Below, in pieces: positions 7,332 through 15,452 of a stretch of 32,689 nucleotides of DNA. This DNA comes from DAOTYX01 sp034434635 (GTDB taxonomy: Bacteria > Chloroflexota > Anaerolineae > B4-G1 > DUEL01). The DNA lies in assembly GCA_034434635.1 (NCBI GenBank), contig DAOTYX010000084.1, forward strand, positions 1-32,689. The letters run 5' to 3'. Numbering within the stretch: the first letter of the stretch is position 1; every line of letters begins with the position of its first letter. Under the pieces are notes generated by a model. It was not told the DNA's origin. It saw nothing but the letters and a program-made list of their open reading frames with translations, and ran no database searches. The position numbers were made by a program, and so were the translations under genes.

Positions 7332-9470
7332 ATGGAGACTGTACCCCCTGAAATCCACGAGAAGTTGCCCCCCCGCATCGCGCGGTTGGGCGAACTGGCC
7401 TACAACCTGTGGTGGAGCTGGCATCAGGAGGCGCGGGACCTCTTCAAGATGTTCAACTACCCGCTGTGGCGCTCCACCGGTCACAATCCGGTGCGCATGC
7501 TTCTGGAGATACCGACAGATCTGGTTCAGGAAGTGGCAAAGGACCCCCTCTTCCTGCGCCGTTATGACGCGGTGATGCTGGCTTTCGACCGCGACATGCA
7601 GGATGGTCATCTGTGGTTCCCCCAGACCTACCCCGACCTGTCCAACTGCACCATCGCCTACCTCTCCGCCGAGTTCGGCCTGCACCAATCCATCCCCATC
7701 TACTCCGGGGGGTTAGGGGTGTTGGCAGGCGACCACGCTAAAGAGGCCAGCGACCTGGGCGTGCCCATGGTGTGTGTAGGCTTCCTCTACTCACAGGGGT
7801 ATTTCACGCAGCGCATCCCTTCCCACGGCTGGCAGGAGGCCATCTACGTTCCGCTCGACCTGCGACAGACTCCCCTTCGCCCCGTCCTGGGCCCCGATGG
7901 CAGGCCGCTGCGGGTGTTGGTGCAACTGGCGGGGCGTGAGGTCCACGTCCTCCTCTGGGAGATGGCTGTGGGCCGCACGCGCCTGTGCCTGATGGATACC
8001 GATGTGCCGGAGAACGCGCCGTGGGATCGTACCCTGGCGGCGCGACTGTACGGCGGCGACCGGGAGATGCGTATCTCCCAGGAAGTGGTGTTGGGGGTCG
8101 GCAGCGTGCGGGCGATCCGCGCCCTGGGGCTTGATCCATTGGTCTGGCATCTGAACGAGGGGCACTGTGCCTTCGCCATTCTGGAGCGCATCCGCGAGAT
8201 GGTGGCGCAGGGTCTCTCGTTCGAACAGGCCGCCGAAGCGGTACGGGCAACTACCGTCTTCACCACCCACACCCCTGTCCCCGCCGGCCACGACACCTTC
8301 GACCTGCCGATGGTGGAGAAGCACTTCGTCCAGTACTGGGAGCAGTTGGGATTGACCCGCGAGCAGTTCCTGGAGCTGGGACGGGTGGATGCGTGCTTCA
8401 ATATGACCGCGCTGGCGCTCCGTTTCGCCGACTACCGCAACGGCGTGAGTCGCCTCCACGGCGAGGTCACGCGGCGCATGTGGCAGCGGCTCTGGCCCGA
8501 CCGACCAGAAGCGGAGGTGCCGATCACCCACATCACCAACGGCGTTCACCTTCCCTCCTGGATCCCCGGCCCGCTCGACCGGCTGTTTCGCAAGTATCTT
8601 GATCATCATTGGCAGGAGCGGCACGACGACCCCGAAATGTGGGAGCGGATCGCCGACATCCCTGATGAAGAACTGTGGGCGGTCCTTCAGGAGCAGAAGC
8701 GGAAGATGATGGGCTTCATCCGCGAGCGCGCCCGTCACCGACGCATCAGCGGGCAGATGGACCCCGATCAGGTGTTGGCTGCGGGGGCCTTCCTCGATCC
8801 CGAGGCGCTGACCATCGGCTTCGCCCGCCGCTTCGCCACCTACAAGCGGGCCACGCTGCTGTTTCATGACCTGGAACGGCTGAAGCGCATCATCCACGAC
8901 CTGTACCGACCGGTGCAGTTCATCTTCGCCGGCAAGGCCCACCCTGCTGACGATGCCGGCAAGCACCTGCTCCAGCAGGTCTATAACCTGGCGAAGGACC
9001 CGGCGATGGGCGGGAGGATCGCCTTTGTCGAGGATTACGATCTGCATGTGGCTCGCTACCTGGTGCAGGGGGTGGACGTATGGCTCAATAACCCTCGTCG
9101 CCCCTACGAAGCCAGCGGCACCAGTGGGCAGAAAGCGGGGATAAACGGCGTGCCCAACCTGAGCACCCTGGATGGCTGGTGGGTGGAAGGGTACAACGGG
9201 GCCAACGGCTGGGCCATCGCCACCGAGGAAAGCGCGGACGAGCCCACCCAGGACAGCCGCGACGCCGATGCGCTGTACCGGTTGCTTGAGGAAGAGGTCG
9301 TGCCGCTGTTCTACCAGCGGGATGCCGACGGCGTGCCGCGCGGCTGGGTGAAGGTGATGAAGGAGTCCATCCGTACCGTCTCCCCGGCCTTCTGCACCCG
9401 ACGCATGGTCAAGGAATATACCGAGCGGTTCTACGTCCCGGCGGCACGGTCAGGCGCCTGCAGCCGGTGA
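7332..9470 (+). CDS. glgP: Alpha-glucan phosphorylase, Thermus-type
   Basis: A 712-residue glycosyltransferase-35 enzyme that splits glucose-1-phosphate from the ends of glycogen or maltodextrin using phosphate. The start (LPPRIARLGELAYNLWWSWH) is the small N-terminal domain (DUF3417) found in the short, Thermus-like phosphorylases; the enzyme is about 100-130 residues shorter than the E. coli/muscle type. The active-site run SGTSGQKAGINGVPNLSTLDG carries the lysine expected to hold pyridoxal phosphate (K601). GGLGVLAGDHAKEASDLG and HLNEGHCAF are further family blocks. The ATG has a GGAAGAGAG ribosome site. It likely serves storage-glucan breakdown in the cytoplasm; no other glycogen gene is in the window. 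Confidence 0.94.
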   Translation: METVPPEIHEKLPPRIARLGELAYNLWWSWHQEARDLFKMFNYPLWRSTGHNPVRMLLEIPTDLVQEVAKDPLFLRRYDAVMLAFDRDMQDGHLWFPQTYPDLSNCTIAYLSAEFGLHQSIPIYSGGLGVLAGDHAKEASDLGVPMVCVGFLYSQGYFTQRIPSHGWQEAIYVPLDLRQTPLRPVLGPDGRPLRVLVQLAGREVHVLLWEMAVGRTRLCLMDTDVPENAPWDRTLAARLYGGDREMRISQEVVLGVGSVRAIRALGLDPLVWHLNEGHCAFAILERIREMVAQGLSFEQAAEAVRATTVFTTHTPVPAGHDTFDLPMVEKHFVQYWEQLGLTREQFLELGRVDACFNMTALALRFADYRNGVSRLHGEVTRRMWQRLWPDRPEAEVPITHITNGVHLPSWIPGPLDRLFRKYLDHHWQERHDDPEMWERIADIPDEELWAVLQEQKRKMMGFIRERARHRRISGQMDPDQVLAAGAFLDPEALTIGFARRFATYKRATLLFHDLERLKRIIHDLYRPVQFIFAGKAHPADDAGKHLLQQVYNLAKDPAMGGRIAFVEDYDLHVARYLVQGVDVWLNNPRRPYEASGTSGQKAGINGVPNLSTLDGWWVEGYNGANGWAIATEESADEPTQDSRDADALYRLLEEEVVPLFYQRDADGVPRGWVKVMKESIRTVSPAFCTRRMVKEYTERFYVPAARSGACSR

Positions 9471-9591
9471 GGACCGAACCCCTCTGGAAATCTGTGCCTG
9501 AATCCGTTTCGTCTGCTCAATCCGCTGGCTTTTCTGCTCGCTTCGAACGCAAGGGTCTTCCCTGAACGCCATCCTCGATCAACACGATAGC

Positions 9592-9663
9592 GGGAGATTG
9601 CCCCCTTCGCGAGGGCGCGAAACGGCCGAAGCCTGTCCCAGGCGAAGCGCGGGGCAATCTCCC
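9592..9663. repeat. 72-base element with 13-base perfect inverted ends
   Basis: GGGAGATTGCCCC (9592-9604) is the exact reverse complement of GGGGCAATCTCCC (9651-9663). Inside, TTCGC and GCGAA extend the stem after a bulge, and GCCTG-TCC-CAGGC forms an inner hairpin. It carries no gene. It could be a dispersed palindromic repeat, a small non-autonomous mobile element, or a terminator for the phosphorylase gene. Confidence 0.75.
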
Positions 9664-9698
9664 TTGCGTTCTAATGGCGCGTGGCCCAGATTCTCACG

Positions 9699-9726
9699 TT
9701 GACTTTGCCCCGTCTCATGGTACAAT
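9699..9726 (+). promoter_or_regulatory. Promoter of the EF-G-like gene
   Basis: TTGACT (9699-9704), a 16-base spacer and TACAAT (9721-9726), giving a predicted transcript start near 9733 and a leader of about 92 bases. Confidence 0.75.
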
Positions 9727-9824
9727 CGCTCTTCTGAACAGTCCAAAAGGTGATGGTCTTCCTGCGAAGTGTTGATGACACCCGATAGGGAAGACTGCCC
9801 AGGAAGTCAGGAGGAAGGAAGGCA

Positions 9825-11897
9825 ATGAAGGAGTATCCTACGGCGCAACTGCGCAACATCGTCCTGCTTGGCCACGGCGGGAGCGGCAAGACATCCCTGG
9901 CAGAGGCGTTGCTCTTCGCCAGCGGCGCGACCAGCCGCATGGGCCGTGTCGAAGACGGGACGACAGTTGCGGATTTTGACGAAGAAGAGATCCGTCGCCG
10001 TATCTCGCTCAGCCTCAGCCTGGTCGCCGTTGAGTGGGGGAACTGCAAGCTGAACCTGCTGGACACGCCCGGCTACACCGATTTTGTGGGCGAGATGTTG
10101 AGCGGCGTACAGGTGGCGGATCTGGCCATGGTGCTGGTGGACCCGGTGGCCGGGGTTGAGGTGGGGACGGAACTGGTCTGGAACTACGCCGAGCAACTGA
10201 ACCTGCCGCGCCTGGTCGTCGTCAACAAGATGAACCGCGAGAACGCCAACCTTGCCCGCACGCTACAGGCGTTGCAGCAGGCCTTCAAGCGGAACTTCTT
10301 TACCCTGTTCCTGCCCATCGGCGCGCAGAGTGATTTCGCGGGGGTGGTGGACCTGGTCAAAATGGAAGCCCGCATGGGGGCCGAGGGCAAGGCGACGGAC
10401 ATCCCCGCCGACCTGAAGGCAGAGGCGGAGGAGGCCCGTGTGCAGCTGATCGAGGCCGCCGCCGAGGGGGATGATGAACTCATCCTGAAGTACCTGGACG
10501 GCGAAGAACTGAGCGCCGACGAGATCCGCCGTGGTCTGCGCGCTGCCGTCTTGCGCGGCACCGCTGTCCCCGTCGTCGTCACCGCCGCCACGGAGGGCAT
10601 CGGGGCAAAGGCGCTGCTCGATGCGCTGGTCGCCTACGCCCCTTCCCCTATTGACCGCGGCCTGGTAAAGGCCGAGGGGGTTTCGGGGGAGGAGGAGATC
10701 GCGCCGAACGAGAGCGAGCCGCTGGCAGTGCTGGCCTTCAAGACCGCAGCCGACCCCTATGTGGGCAAACTGACTTACTTACGGGTCTATGGTGGGGTGC
10801 TGGAGTCGGACACGAGGGTATGGAACTCCCGCGCGGAGGTGGAAGAGCGCCTGGGCACGATCTACGTGATGCGCGGCAAGGAGCAGATTCCTGTGCCCCG
10901 CCTGCACCCGGGCGACATCGGCGCGGTGGCCAAACTGAGCGTCACCCTCACCGGCGACACCCTGTGCGACCGGGGTCATCCCCTGCGTCTGCCCGGCCCG
11001 GCCTTCCCCCATCCCCTGTTCGCGGTGGCCGTCCGTCCCAAGAGTAAGGCCGACCAGGCCAAGATGGGTACCACGCTCACCCGCATCTGCGAGGAGGACC
11101 CCACCCTGCGCTGGCATCAGGAGCCCAGCACGCGCGAGACGATCCTGGAGGGGATGGGCGAGGCGCACCTGGAGATCGCCGTGCGGCGGATGGAGAATCG
11201 CTTTGGCGTGGCGGTCGAGACCGCCATTCCCAAGGTTCCCTACCAGGAGACCATTACCCGCACCCACGCCGATCAGTACCGGCACAAGAAGCAGACCGGT
11301 GGGGCAGGGCAGTTCGCCGAGGTGCATATGCGCCTGGAGCCGCTGCCGCGTGGCTCGGGCTTTGAATATGAATGGGAGGTCTTCGGCGGCGCCATTTCCA
11401 GTTCCTTCAAACCCTCCATCGAAAAGGGCGTCCGCCAGGTGATGGAGCAGGGAGTGATCGCCGGGTATCCGGTCGTGGACGTCAAAGCGGTGGTCTATGA
11501 CGGCAAGGAGCACCCGGTGGACTCCAAGGACATCGCCTTCCAGATCGCCGGGCGCGAGGTGTTCAAGAAAGTGATGATGGACGCCGGGCCGGTGCTCCTG
11601 GAGCCGATCCAGAAGGTGGTCATCACCGTGCCGGAGGAGTACACGGGCGACGTGATGGGCGACCTGAACACCAAGCGGGCACGGGTGTTGGGGATGGACC
11701 AGCAGTCCGGCAAGACGGTGATCACCGCGCTGGTGCCGTTGGCGGAGATGCAGCGGTACGCTACAGACCTGCGCAGCCTGACGCAGGGACGGGGGCTATT
11801 CTCGATGGAGTTGGACCACTACGAGGAGGTCCCTTCCCATTTGATGCCGCAGATCATCGAGGCGGCGAAACAGCAGCAACAGCAGCAACAGGATTAG
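9825..11897 (+). CDS. EF-G-like translation GTPase (EF-G paralogue)
   Basis: A 690-residue protein with the five-domain order of elongation factor G. GTPase motifs: G1 GHGGSGKT (16-23), G3 DTPG (80-83), G4 NKMN (134-137). These differ from the main EF-G (AHIDAGKTT, NKMD), and switch I reads RRISLSLSL where EF-G has RGITI. This fits the EF-G2/EF-G-like branch found beside a true fusA in Thermus and Chloroflexota; its role in translation is less clear than that of EF-G and may concern stress or slow growth. Domain IV (about residues 480-595) has GGAGQFAEV. The protein ends in seven consecutive glutamines and an aspartate. It stands alone with its own promoter, not next to tuf or rpsL/rpsG, which also argues for a paralogue. 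Confidence 0.88.
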   Translation: MKEYPTAQLRNIVLLGHGGSGKTSLAEALLFASGATSRMGRVEDGTTVADFDEEEIRRRISLSLSLVAVEWGNCKLNLLDTPGYTDFVGEMLSGVQVADLAMVLVDPVAGVEVGTELVWNYAEQLNLPRLVVVNKMNRENANLARTLQALQQAFKRNFFTLFLPIGAQSDFAGVVDLVKMEARMGAEGKATDIPADLKAEAEEARVQLIEAAAEGDDELILKYLDGEELSADEIRRGLRAAVLRGTAVPVVVTAATEGIGAKALLDALVAYAPSPIDRGLVKAEGVSGEEEIAPNESEPLAVLAFKTAADPYVGKLTYLRVYGGVLESDTRVWNSRAEVEERLGTIYVMRGKEQIPVPRLHPGDIGAVAKLSVTLTGDTLCDRGHPLRLPGPAFPHPLFAVAVRPKSKADQAKMGTTLTRICEEDPTLRWHQEPSTRETILEGMGEAHLEIAVRRMENRFGVAVETAIPKVPYQETITRTHADQYRHKKQTGGAGQFAEVHMRLEPLPRGSGFEYEWEVFGGAISSSFKPSIEKGVRQVMEQGVIAGYPVVDVKAVVYDGKEHPVDSKDIAFQIAGREVFKKVMMDAGPVLLEPIQKVVITVPEEYTGDVMGDLNTKRARVLGMDQQSGKTVITALVPLAEMQRYATDLRSLTQGRGLFSMELDHYEEVPSHLMPQIIEAAKQQQQQQQD

Positions 11898-11948
11898 GGG
11901 GTTGTCTCCCTGGTAGCGCTTCTACCCTTGCGTTGGGCGCTCTCTGAT

Positions 11949-11979
11949 ATCAGGGCGCGGTCATGAGCCGCGCCCTGAT
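11949..11979. terminator. Bidirectional terminator between converging genes
   Basis: A 12-bp perfect stem, ATCAGGGCGCGG (11949-11960) with CCGCGCCCTGAT (11968-11979), and a 7-base loop, lying between the ends of the EF-G-like gene and the reverse-strand TPR gene. T-tracts are poor on both sides. The core resembles the hairpins at 6326-6388. Confidence 0.65.
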
Positions 11980-11986
11980 GTGTTCC

Positions 11987-12535
11987 CTACGCACCGCCCA
12001 GCATGAGTCGGTTGACGACGGAAAGCAGGCGGCGCATCGCTTTTTGTTGCGGTTTCGGCTTTTCCAGCGTGTAGAGGCCCGCCTGATAGACGGCCATGCC
12101 GCCGCGTCGGTCGCCGGAGCGCCACATCTGTACTCCCAGGGCCATCAGCGTCTCCCCCTGCCGCTGATGCTCCCCCAATTCGCCGAAGATGTCAGCCGCC
12201 TGGCGGAGGTACTCCTGGGCTCGCAGCGGCTCTCCCTGGCTGGCCAGCAGGCCGCCCAGGTTGCCCAAAACCTGCGCCTCCCGGCTGCGGTCCCCCAGGC
12301 GGGCGAAGGCCAGCCGCGCCTCCTCCAGCGCGGCCTGCGCCGACTCCCAACGGCGCATCATCCGGTAGACGACGCCCAGGTTATTCAGCGTCTCAGCCGC
12401 CTCCAGTTCGTTTCCCTCCATGACGAACTGCTCCTGGGCCTGTCCGAACCGCTGCGCCGCTTCCTCGTAGAGTCCTTCTTCGAATAGACGCAGCCCCTCC
12501 GCCTTCAACTCTTCCGCCCGCACCCTCTCTCCCAT
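11987..12535 (-). CDS. Tetratricopeptide-repeat (TPR) protein
   Basis: A 182-residue soluble protein made of helical pairs. TPR-like units are readable at about 8-41 (EGLRLFEEGLYEEAAQRF), 47-80 (AETLNNLGVVYRMMRRWESA), 87-120 (AQVLGNLGGLLASQGEPLRA) and 127-160 (GETLMALGVQMWRSGDRRGG). Such repeats bind proteins or peptides. The start is ATG at 12535, preceded on its strand by GGAGGGGAG-type ribosome sequence; a longer reading frame to 12607 runs into the preceding gene and is less likely. It follows the double-HTH regulator gene by 40 bases on the same strand and is presumably cotranscribed, so it may be its partner. No enzymatic motif is present. Confidence 0.85.
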   Translation of the reverse strand: MGERVRAEELKAEGLRLFEEGLYEEAAQRFGQAQEQFVMEGNELEAAETLNNLGVVYRMMRRWESAQAALEEARLAFARLGDRSREAQVLGNLGGLLASQGEPLRAQEYLRQAADIFGELGEHQRQGETLMALGVQMWRSGDRRGGMAVYQAGLYTLEKPKPQQKAMRRLLSVVNRLMLGGA

Positions 12536-12575
12536 GAATCTCCCCTCCTCTCCTCCAACCTCCAACTTCCAGCCT

Positions 12576-13238
12576 CTAATACGTGATATCGAGTATCCCC
12601 TCCGCAATCGCCCGCAGGGCCCCGGCCGGCATCTCCGCCAGTTTCATCGCCACTTCCAGGTAACTGCGGTTGATTGGCTTGACGACGAAGTCGCGCAACT
12701 CCTGCGGCAGCGCCTGGAAGGCCTCTATTTCGTCCTGGCTCTGCCCGACCAGGCTGTCCTCATCGAGGAAGAAGGTGAGGGGGCGCTCCAGGAAGCTGGC
12801 CAGTGCTTCCAGTTCCGCCACTGGGATGGGCCGCTCCCCGTACTCATAGGCAGCGATGCGCCGGGTGGAGCAACCCAGTACGCTGGCCAGGTCCTTCTGG
12901 CTCTTGCGCGCCTCCAGGCGAGCCTGCCGCAACAACGCCCCCACGATCCGTTGGCGCAATGCCAGCCGTTCTGGCACCTTCACCGGTTTCTCATCCGGCA
13001 ACAGCCCGGCATCGGGATCCAGAAGGTGAGTTGCCGGGACGCCCAGGTAGCGGGCCAGCAGTTCCAATTCGGGCAGGGATATGGCCTGGCGCCCTTCCTC
13101 GTAGGCGGTGATGACGCCGACAGAGGTGCCCAGTACCTCGGCACATTTCTGTCGGGTCTTCCCCGCCCGCATCCGTGCATCCTGCAACAGCACGCCGATG
13201 ATGCGGTTGCGCACGGTCAGTTTCTCTTGCTCGACCAT
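12576..13238 (-). CDS. XRE-family regulator with two helix-turn-helix domains
   Basis: A 220-residue protein with two successive Cro/CI-type DNA-binding domains: about residues 10-70 (LLQDARMRAGKTRQKCAEVL ... ITAYEEGRQAISLPELELLARYLG) and about 94-152 (LLRQARLEARKSQKDLASVL ... IAAYEYGERPIPVAELEALASFL). The two are clearly duplicates of each other. The remaining 65 residues are helical and could mediate dimerisation. ATG 13238 follows AAGGAGG. A repressor or activator role is inferred. Its promoter overlaps that of the divergent DUF362 operon, so it most likely controls that operon and itself. A bipartite operator would suit two DNA-binding domains in one chain. Confidence 0.9.
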   Translation of the reverse strand: MVEQEKLTVRNRIIGVLLQDARMRAGKTRQKCAEVLGTSVGVITAYEEGRQAISLPELELLARYLGVPATHLLDPDAGLLPDEKPVKVPERLALRQRIVGALLRQARLEARKSQKDLASVLGCSTRRIAAYEYGERPIPVAELEALASFLERPLTFFLDEDSLVGQSQDEIEAFQALPQELRDFVVKPINRSYLEVAMKLAEMPAGALRAIAEGILDITY

Positions 13239-13276
13239 CCCCCCTCCTTACTTGACGGGCTGGCGGTGACAATAAG

Positions 13277-13305
13277 ATTATAGCACAAGAGAGGGTTGAC
13301 CACAA
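13277..13305 (-). promoter_or_regulatory. Promoter of the XRE-TPR operon
   Basis: On the minus strand: TTGTGG (13305-13300), a 17-base spacer and TATAAT (13282-13277), with TG one base before the -10 box (extended -10). Its -35 box overlaps the -35 box of the opposite promoter. Confidence 0.8.
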
Positions 13306-13324
13306 AATGGGTATGGGGTATACT
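13296..13324 (+). promoter_or_regulatory. Promoter of the DUF362 operon
   Basis: TTGACC (13296-13301), a 17-base spacer and TATACT (13319-13324). The leader of about 40 bases contains AAGGAGAGG before ATG 13372. Confidence 0.8.
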
Positions 13325-13371
13325 GGTAAACTGGTATGTTGGGACACGGGAAGAAAGGAGAGGTGTAGGAA

Positions 13372-14610
13372 ATGGAAAGGGATTTTGCCGGAAAGGGGCG
13401 GGTGGCGGTGTTGCGCACCAGGCCGGAGACGGTGCTGGAAGACTATGCCCGATTGTTGGACCTGGCCGGCCTGCGCCAGGCGCTGCCGATGGACCGCAGT
13501 ACGGTGCTCAAGGTGAACATCTCCTGGCAGACCTGGTACCCGGCCTGCTCGACCACCCCCTGGCAACTGGAAGGGGTCATCCGCGCCCTGCTGGCCGCCG
13601 GCTACCGCGACCTCATCGCCGCGCAGAACAACACGGTGGTGGTGGATGCGTACGTCGGCGAGCGGAACAACAAGCATAAGTACGTGGTGGACAAGTACGG
13701 CATCCGCAACGTCCACCTCTATGAGCCCCAATACCGCTGGGTGCGCTACGAGCCGCCACAACCCTTCCTGGTGCTGGATCGGGTCTATCCGGAAGGGGTC
13801 TACATCCCCGATATCCTGATCGGCCGGAATGTCATCCAGCTGCCCACCGTCAAGACGCACGTCTTCACCACCATCACCGGGGCGATGAAGAACGCCTTCG
13901 GCGGGCTGCTGGGCACCCGGCGCCACTGGACCCACGGAGTGATCCACGAGACGCTGGTGGACCTGCTGATGATCCAGCAGGACATCCATCCCGGCATCTT
14001 CGCGGTGATGGACGGCACCTTCGCTGGCGACGGCCCGGGGCCGCGGGCGATGCGCTGGCACGAGAAGGACATCATCCTGGCCTCCGCCGACCAGGTGGCC
14101 ATTGACGCCATCTCCGCCCACCTGCAGGGCTTCGACCCGCTCTCCATCCCCTTCATCCGCATCGCCCACGAGATGGGGCTGGGAGTGGGCGACCCCTCCC
14201 AGATCGAGATCGTCGGCGAGGACCGCGACTGGGTGATGTCCCAGCGCTGGGGCTTCGTCCAGGAGGATACCTTCGCCAGCCGCGGGCAGAAGCTGATCTA
14301 CCACGGCCCGCTCAAGCCCTTCGAGAACCTCCTGCTGCGCACGCCGCTGGTGCCATGGTCCTACTTCGCCTCCAACTTCTATCACAACGTCTACTGGTAC
14401 CCCTTCGTGGGGCGCAAGCGCGTGGAGGCGGCGTTGCACACCAAATGGGGCCGGCTGTTCAGTGAATACGGCAGCGAGGCCGGGCTGGGTGGCGCAGTGA
14501 TGCCGGGGATGGAGCCGCGCACGGTGATGGTGGCCGCTGGCGGGTTAGCACTGCTCACTGCCGCCGCTATCGCTGGCGCCTGGTGGCTGAGCCGGCGGCG
14601 AAAGGAATAA
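13372..14610 (+). CDS. DUF362-domain protein with C-terminal membrane anchor
   Basis: A 412-residue protein of the DUF362 family, recognised by the long N-terminal alpha/beta domain with VLKVNISW, the block LPTVKTHVFTTITGAMKNAFGGLLG (about 160-185; K-T-H and KN-GG are typical) and VMDGTFAGDGPGPRAM. Function is not established for the family; some members carry iron-sulfur clusters, but here no ferredoxin-type cysteine cluster is present. A single helix (about 384-404) followed by SRRRKE suggests membrane attachment with the tail inside. It is the first gene of a three-gene rightward operon with a methyltransferase and a FemAB-type enzyme, which points to a role in envelope or amino-sugar/peptide metabolism. 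That role is inference from neighbours only. Confidence 0.82.
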   Translation: MERDFAGKGRVAVLRTRPETVLEDYARLLDLAGLRQALPMDRSTVLKVNISWQTWYPACSTTPWQLEGVIRALLAAGYRDLIAAQNNTVVVDAYVGERNNKHKYVVDKYGIRNVHLYEPQYRWVRYEPPQPFLVLDRVYPEGVYIPDILIGRNVIQLPTVKTHVFTTITGAMKNAFGGLLGTRRHWTHGVIHETLVDLLMIQQDIHPGIFAVMDGTFAGDGPGPRAMRWHEKDIILASADQVAIDAISAHLQGFDPLSIPFIRIAHEMGLGVGDPSQIEIVGEDRDWVMSQRWGFVQEDTFASRGQKLIYHGPLKPFENLLLRTPLVPWSYFASNFYHNVYWYPFVGRKRVEAALHTKWGRLFSEYGSEAGLGGAVMPGMEPRTVMVAAGGLALLTAAAIAGAWWLSRRRKE

Positions 14611-15452
14611 CACGGCTGTTGGTCACCACACCCACGCGTGACTTCCTGACCGAACTGCTGGATGCCTACTGGTTCGCCCCGCCTGTGGCGTTGTGGCGGG
14701 CGGTAGAGTTACGCGTGGCTGCTCAGCGCTCCTATCCGCGCCCCCTGCTCGACCTGGGCTGCGGGGACGGTCTGATCGCTGCCGTGCTCTTTGGCCCTGG
14801 CGGGGTGGATGTAGGGCTGGACCCCTGGGCGGAACAACTGCACCGTGCCGCCCGCTCAGGGGTCTACCGCTGGCTCCAGCAGGCCGATGGCCACCATCTG
14901 CCCCACCCCGACGCGACCTTCCTCACCGTCTTCAGCAATTCAGTGCTCGAACACATCCCCGACGTGGCCCCCGTCGTGCGCGAGGTGGGGCGAGTGCTGC
15001 GGCCCGGCGGCCGCTTCGTCTTCACCGTCCCCTCCGATGCCTTTCCCCGCCTGCTGGACGGCTACCAGACTCGCCTTGCCGCTGGCGACCGCGCTGGCGC
15101 GGGGCGGTATGCAGCGCAGGTGGACGCTCGATTGGCCCATCGTCACTACCACACCCCTCAGGAATGGGCGCGCCTGCTGGCCGATGGCGGGATGTCTCTA
15201 GAGATGGCCCAGTACTACATCCCAGAGACGGTGGAGCGGCTGTGGGACCGCATGAACGTCCGCTTCGGCATCGGGCGGCGGTCGCTGTGGGGACTGCTGG
15301 TCTCCCCACGGCTGCGCTCGTTGGGCACCCGCCGTCTACTGCGGTGCCGCGTGGTGACGCGGCTGAGCCGGGCATGGCGCGCCGCCTACGAGATGGACGT
15401 CCCCCCCGGCGAGGTGGGAGGGGGTCTGCTGGTCGTGGGGCGCAAGGGATGA
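14583..15452 (+). CDS. Class I SAM-dependent methyltransferase
   Basis: A 289-residue protein of the Methyltransf_11 type. The S-adenosylmethionine-binding glycine loop is LDLGCGDG (56-63), followed by the acidic residue of GLDPW, then ADGHHLPHPDATFLTVFSNS and LEHI (about 101-125), and RVLRPGGRFVFTVPS (about 138-152). The substrate is unknown. The GTG at 14583 overlaps the end of the DUF362 gene by 28 bases; TTG 14619, after AAGGA, is a reasonable alternative start and would remove the overlap. Its last bases overlap the next gene as ATGA, a sign of coupled translation. Confidence 0.85.
   Translation: MAEPAAKGITRLLVTTPTRDFLTELLDAYWFAPPVALWRAVELRVAAQRSYPRPLLDLGCGDGLIAAVLFGPGGVDVGLDPWAEQLHRAARSGVYRWLQQADGHHLPHPDATFLTVFSNSVLEHIPDVAPVVREVGRVLRPGGRFVFTVPSDAFPRLLDGYQTRLAAGDRAGAGRYAAQVDARLAHRHYHTPQEWARLLADGGMSLEMAQYYIPETVERLWDRMNVRFGIGRRSLWGLLVSPRLRSLGTRRLLRCRVVTRLSRAWRAAYEMDVPPGEVGGGLLVVGRKG

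Larger units (their letters stand above)
9471..9824. other. 354-base intergenic region
   Basis: No coding region is convincing. It holds a 72-base inverted-repeat element (9592-9663) and the promoter of the EF-G-like gene (9699-9726), followed by a leader of about 92 bases ending in the ribosome site AGGAGGAAGGAAGG. The first 120 bases show nothing clear. Confidence 0.7.

Noticed and set aside
9825..11897. Main elongation factor G (fusA)
   Set aside because: Its GTPase motifs are those of the EF-G-like branch, and it is not near tuf, rpsL or rpsG.
14693..15448. Long upstream extension of the FemAB reading frame
   Set aside because: It overlaps the methyltransferase in another frame and gives a Pro/Arg-rich translation; ATG 15449 with ATGA coupling is the natural start.
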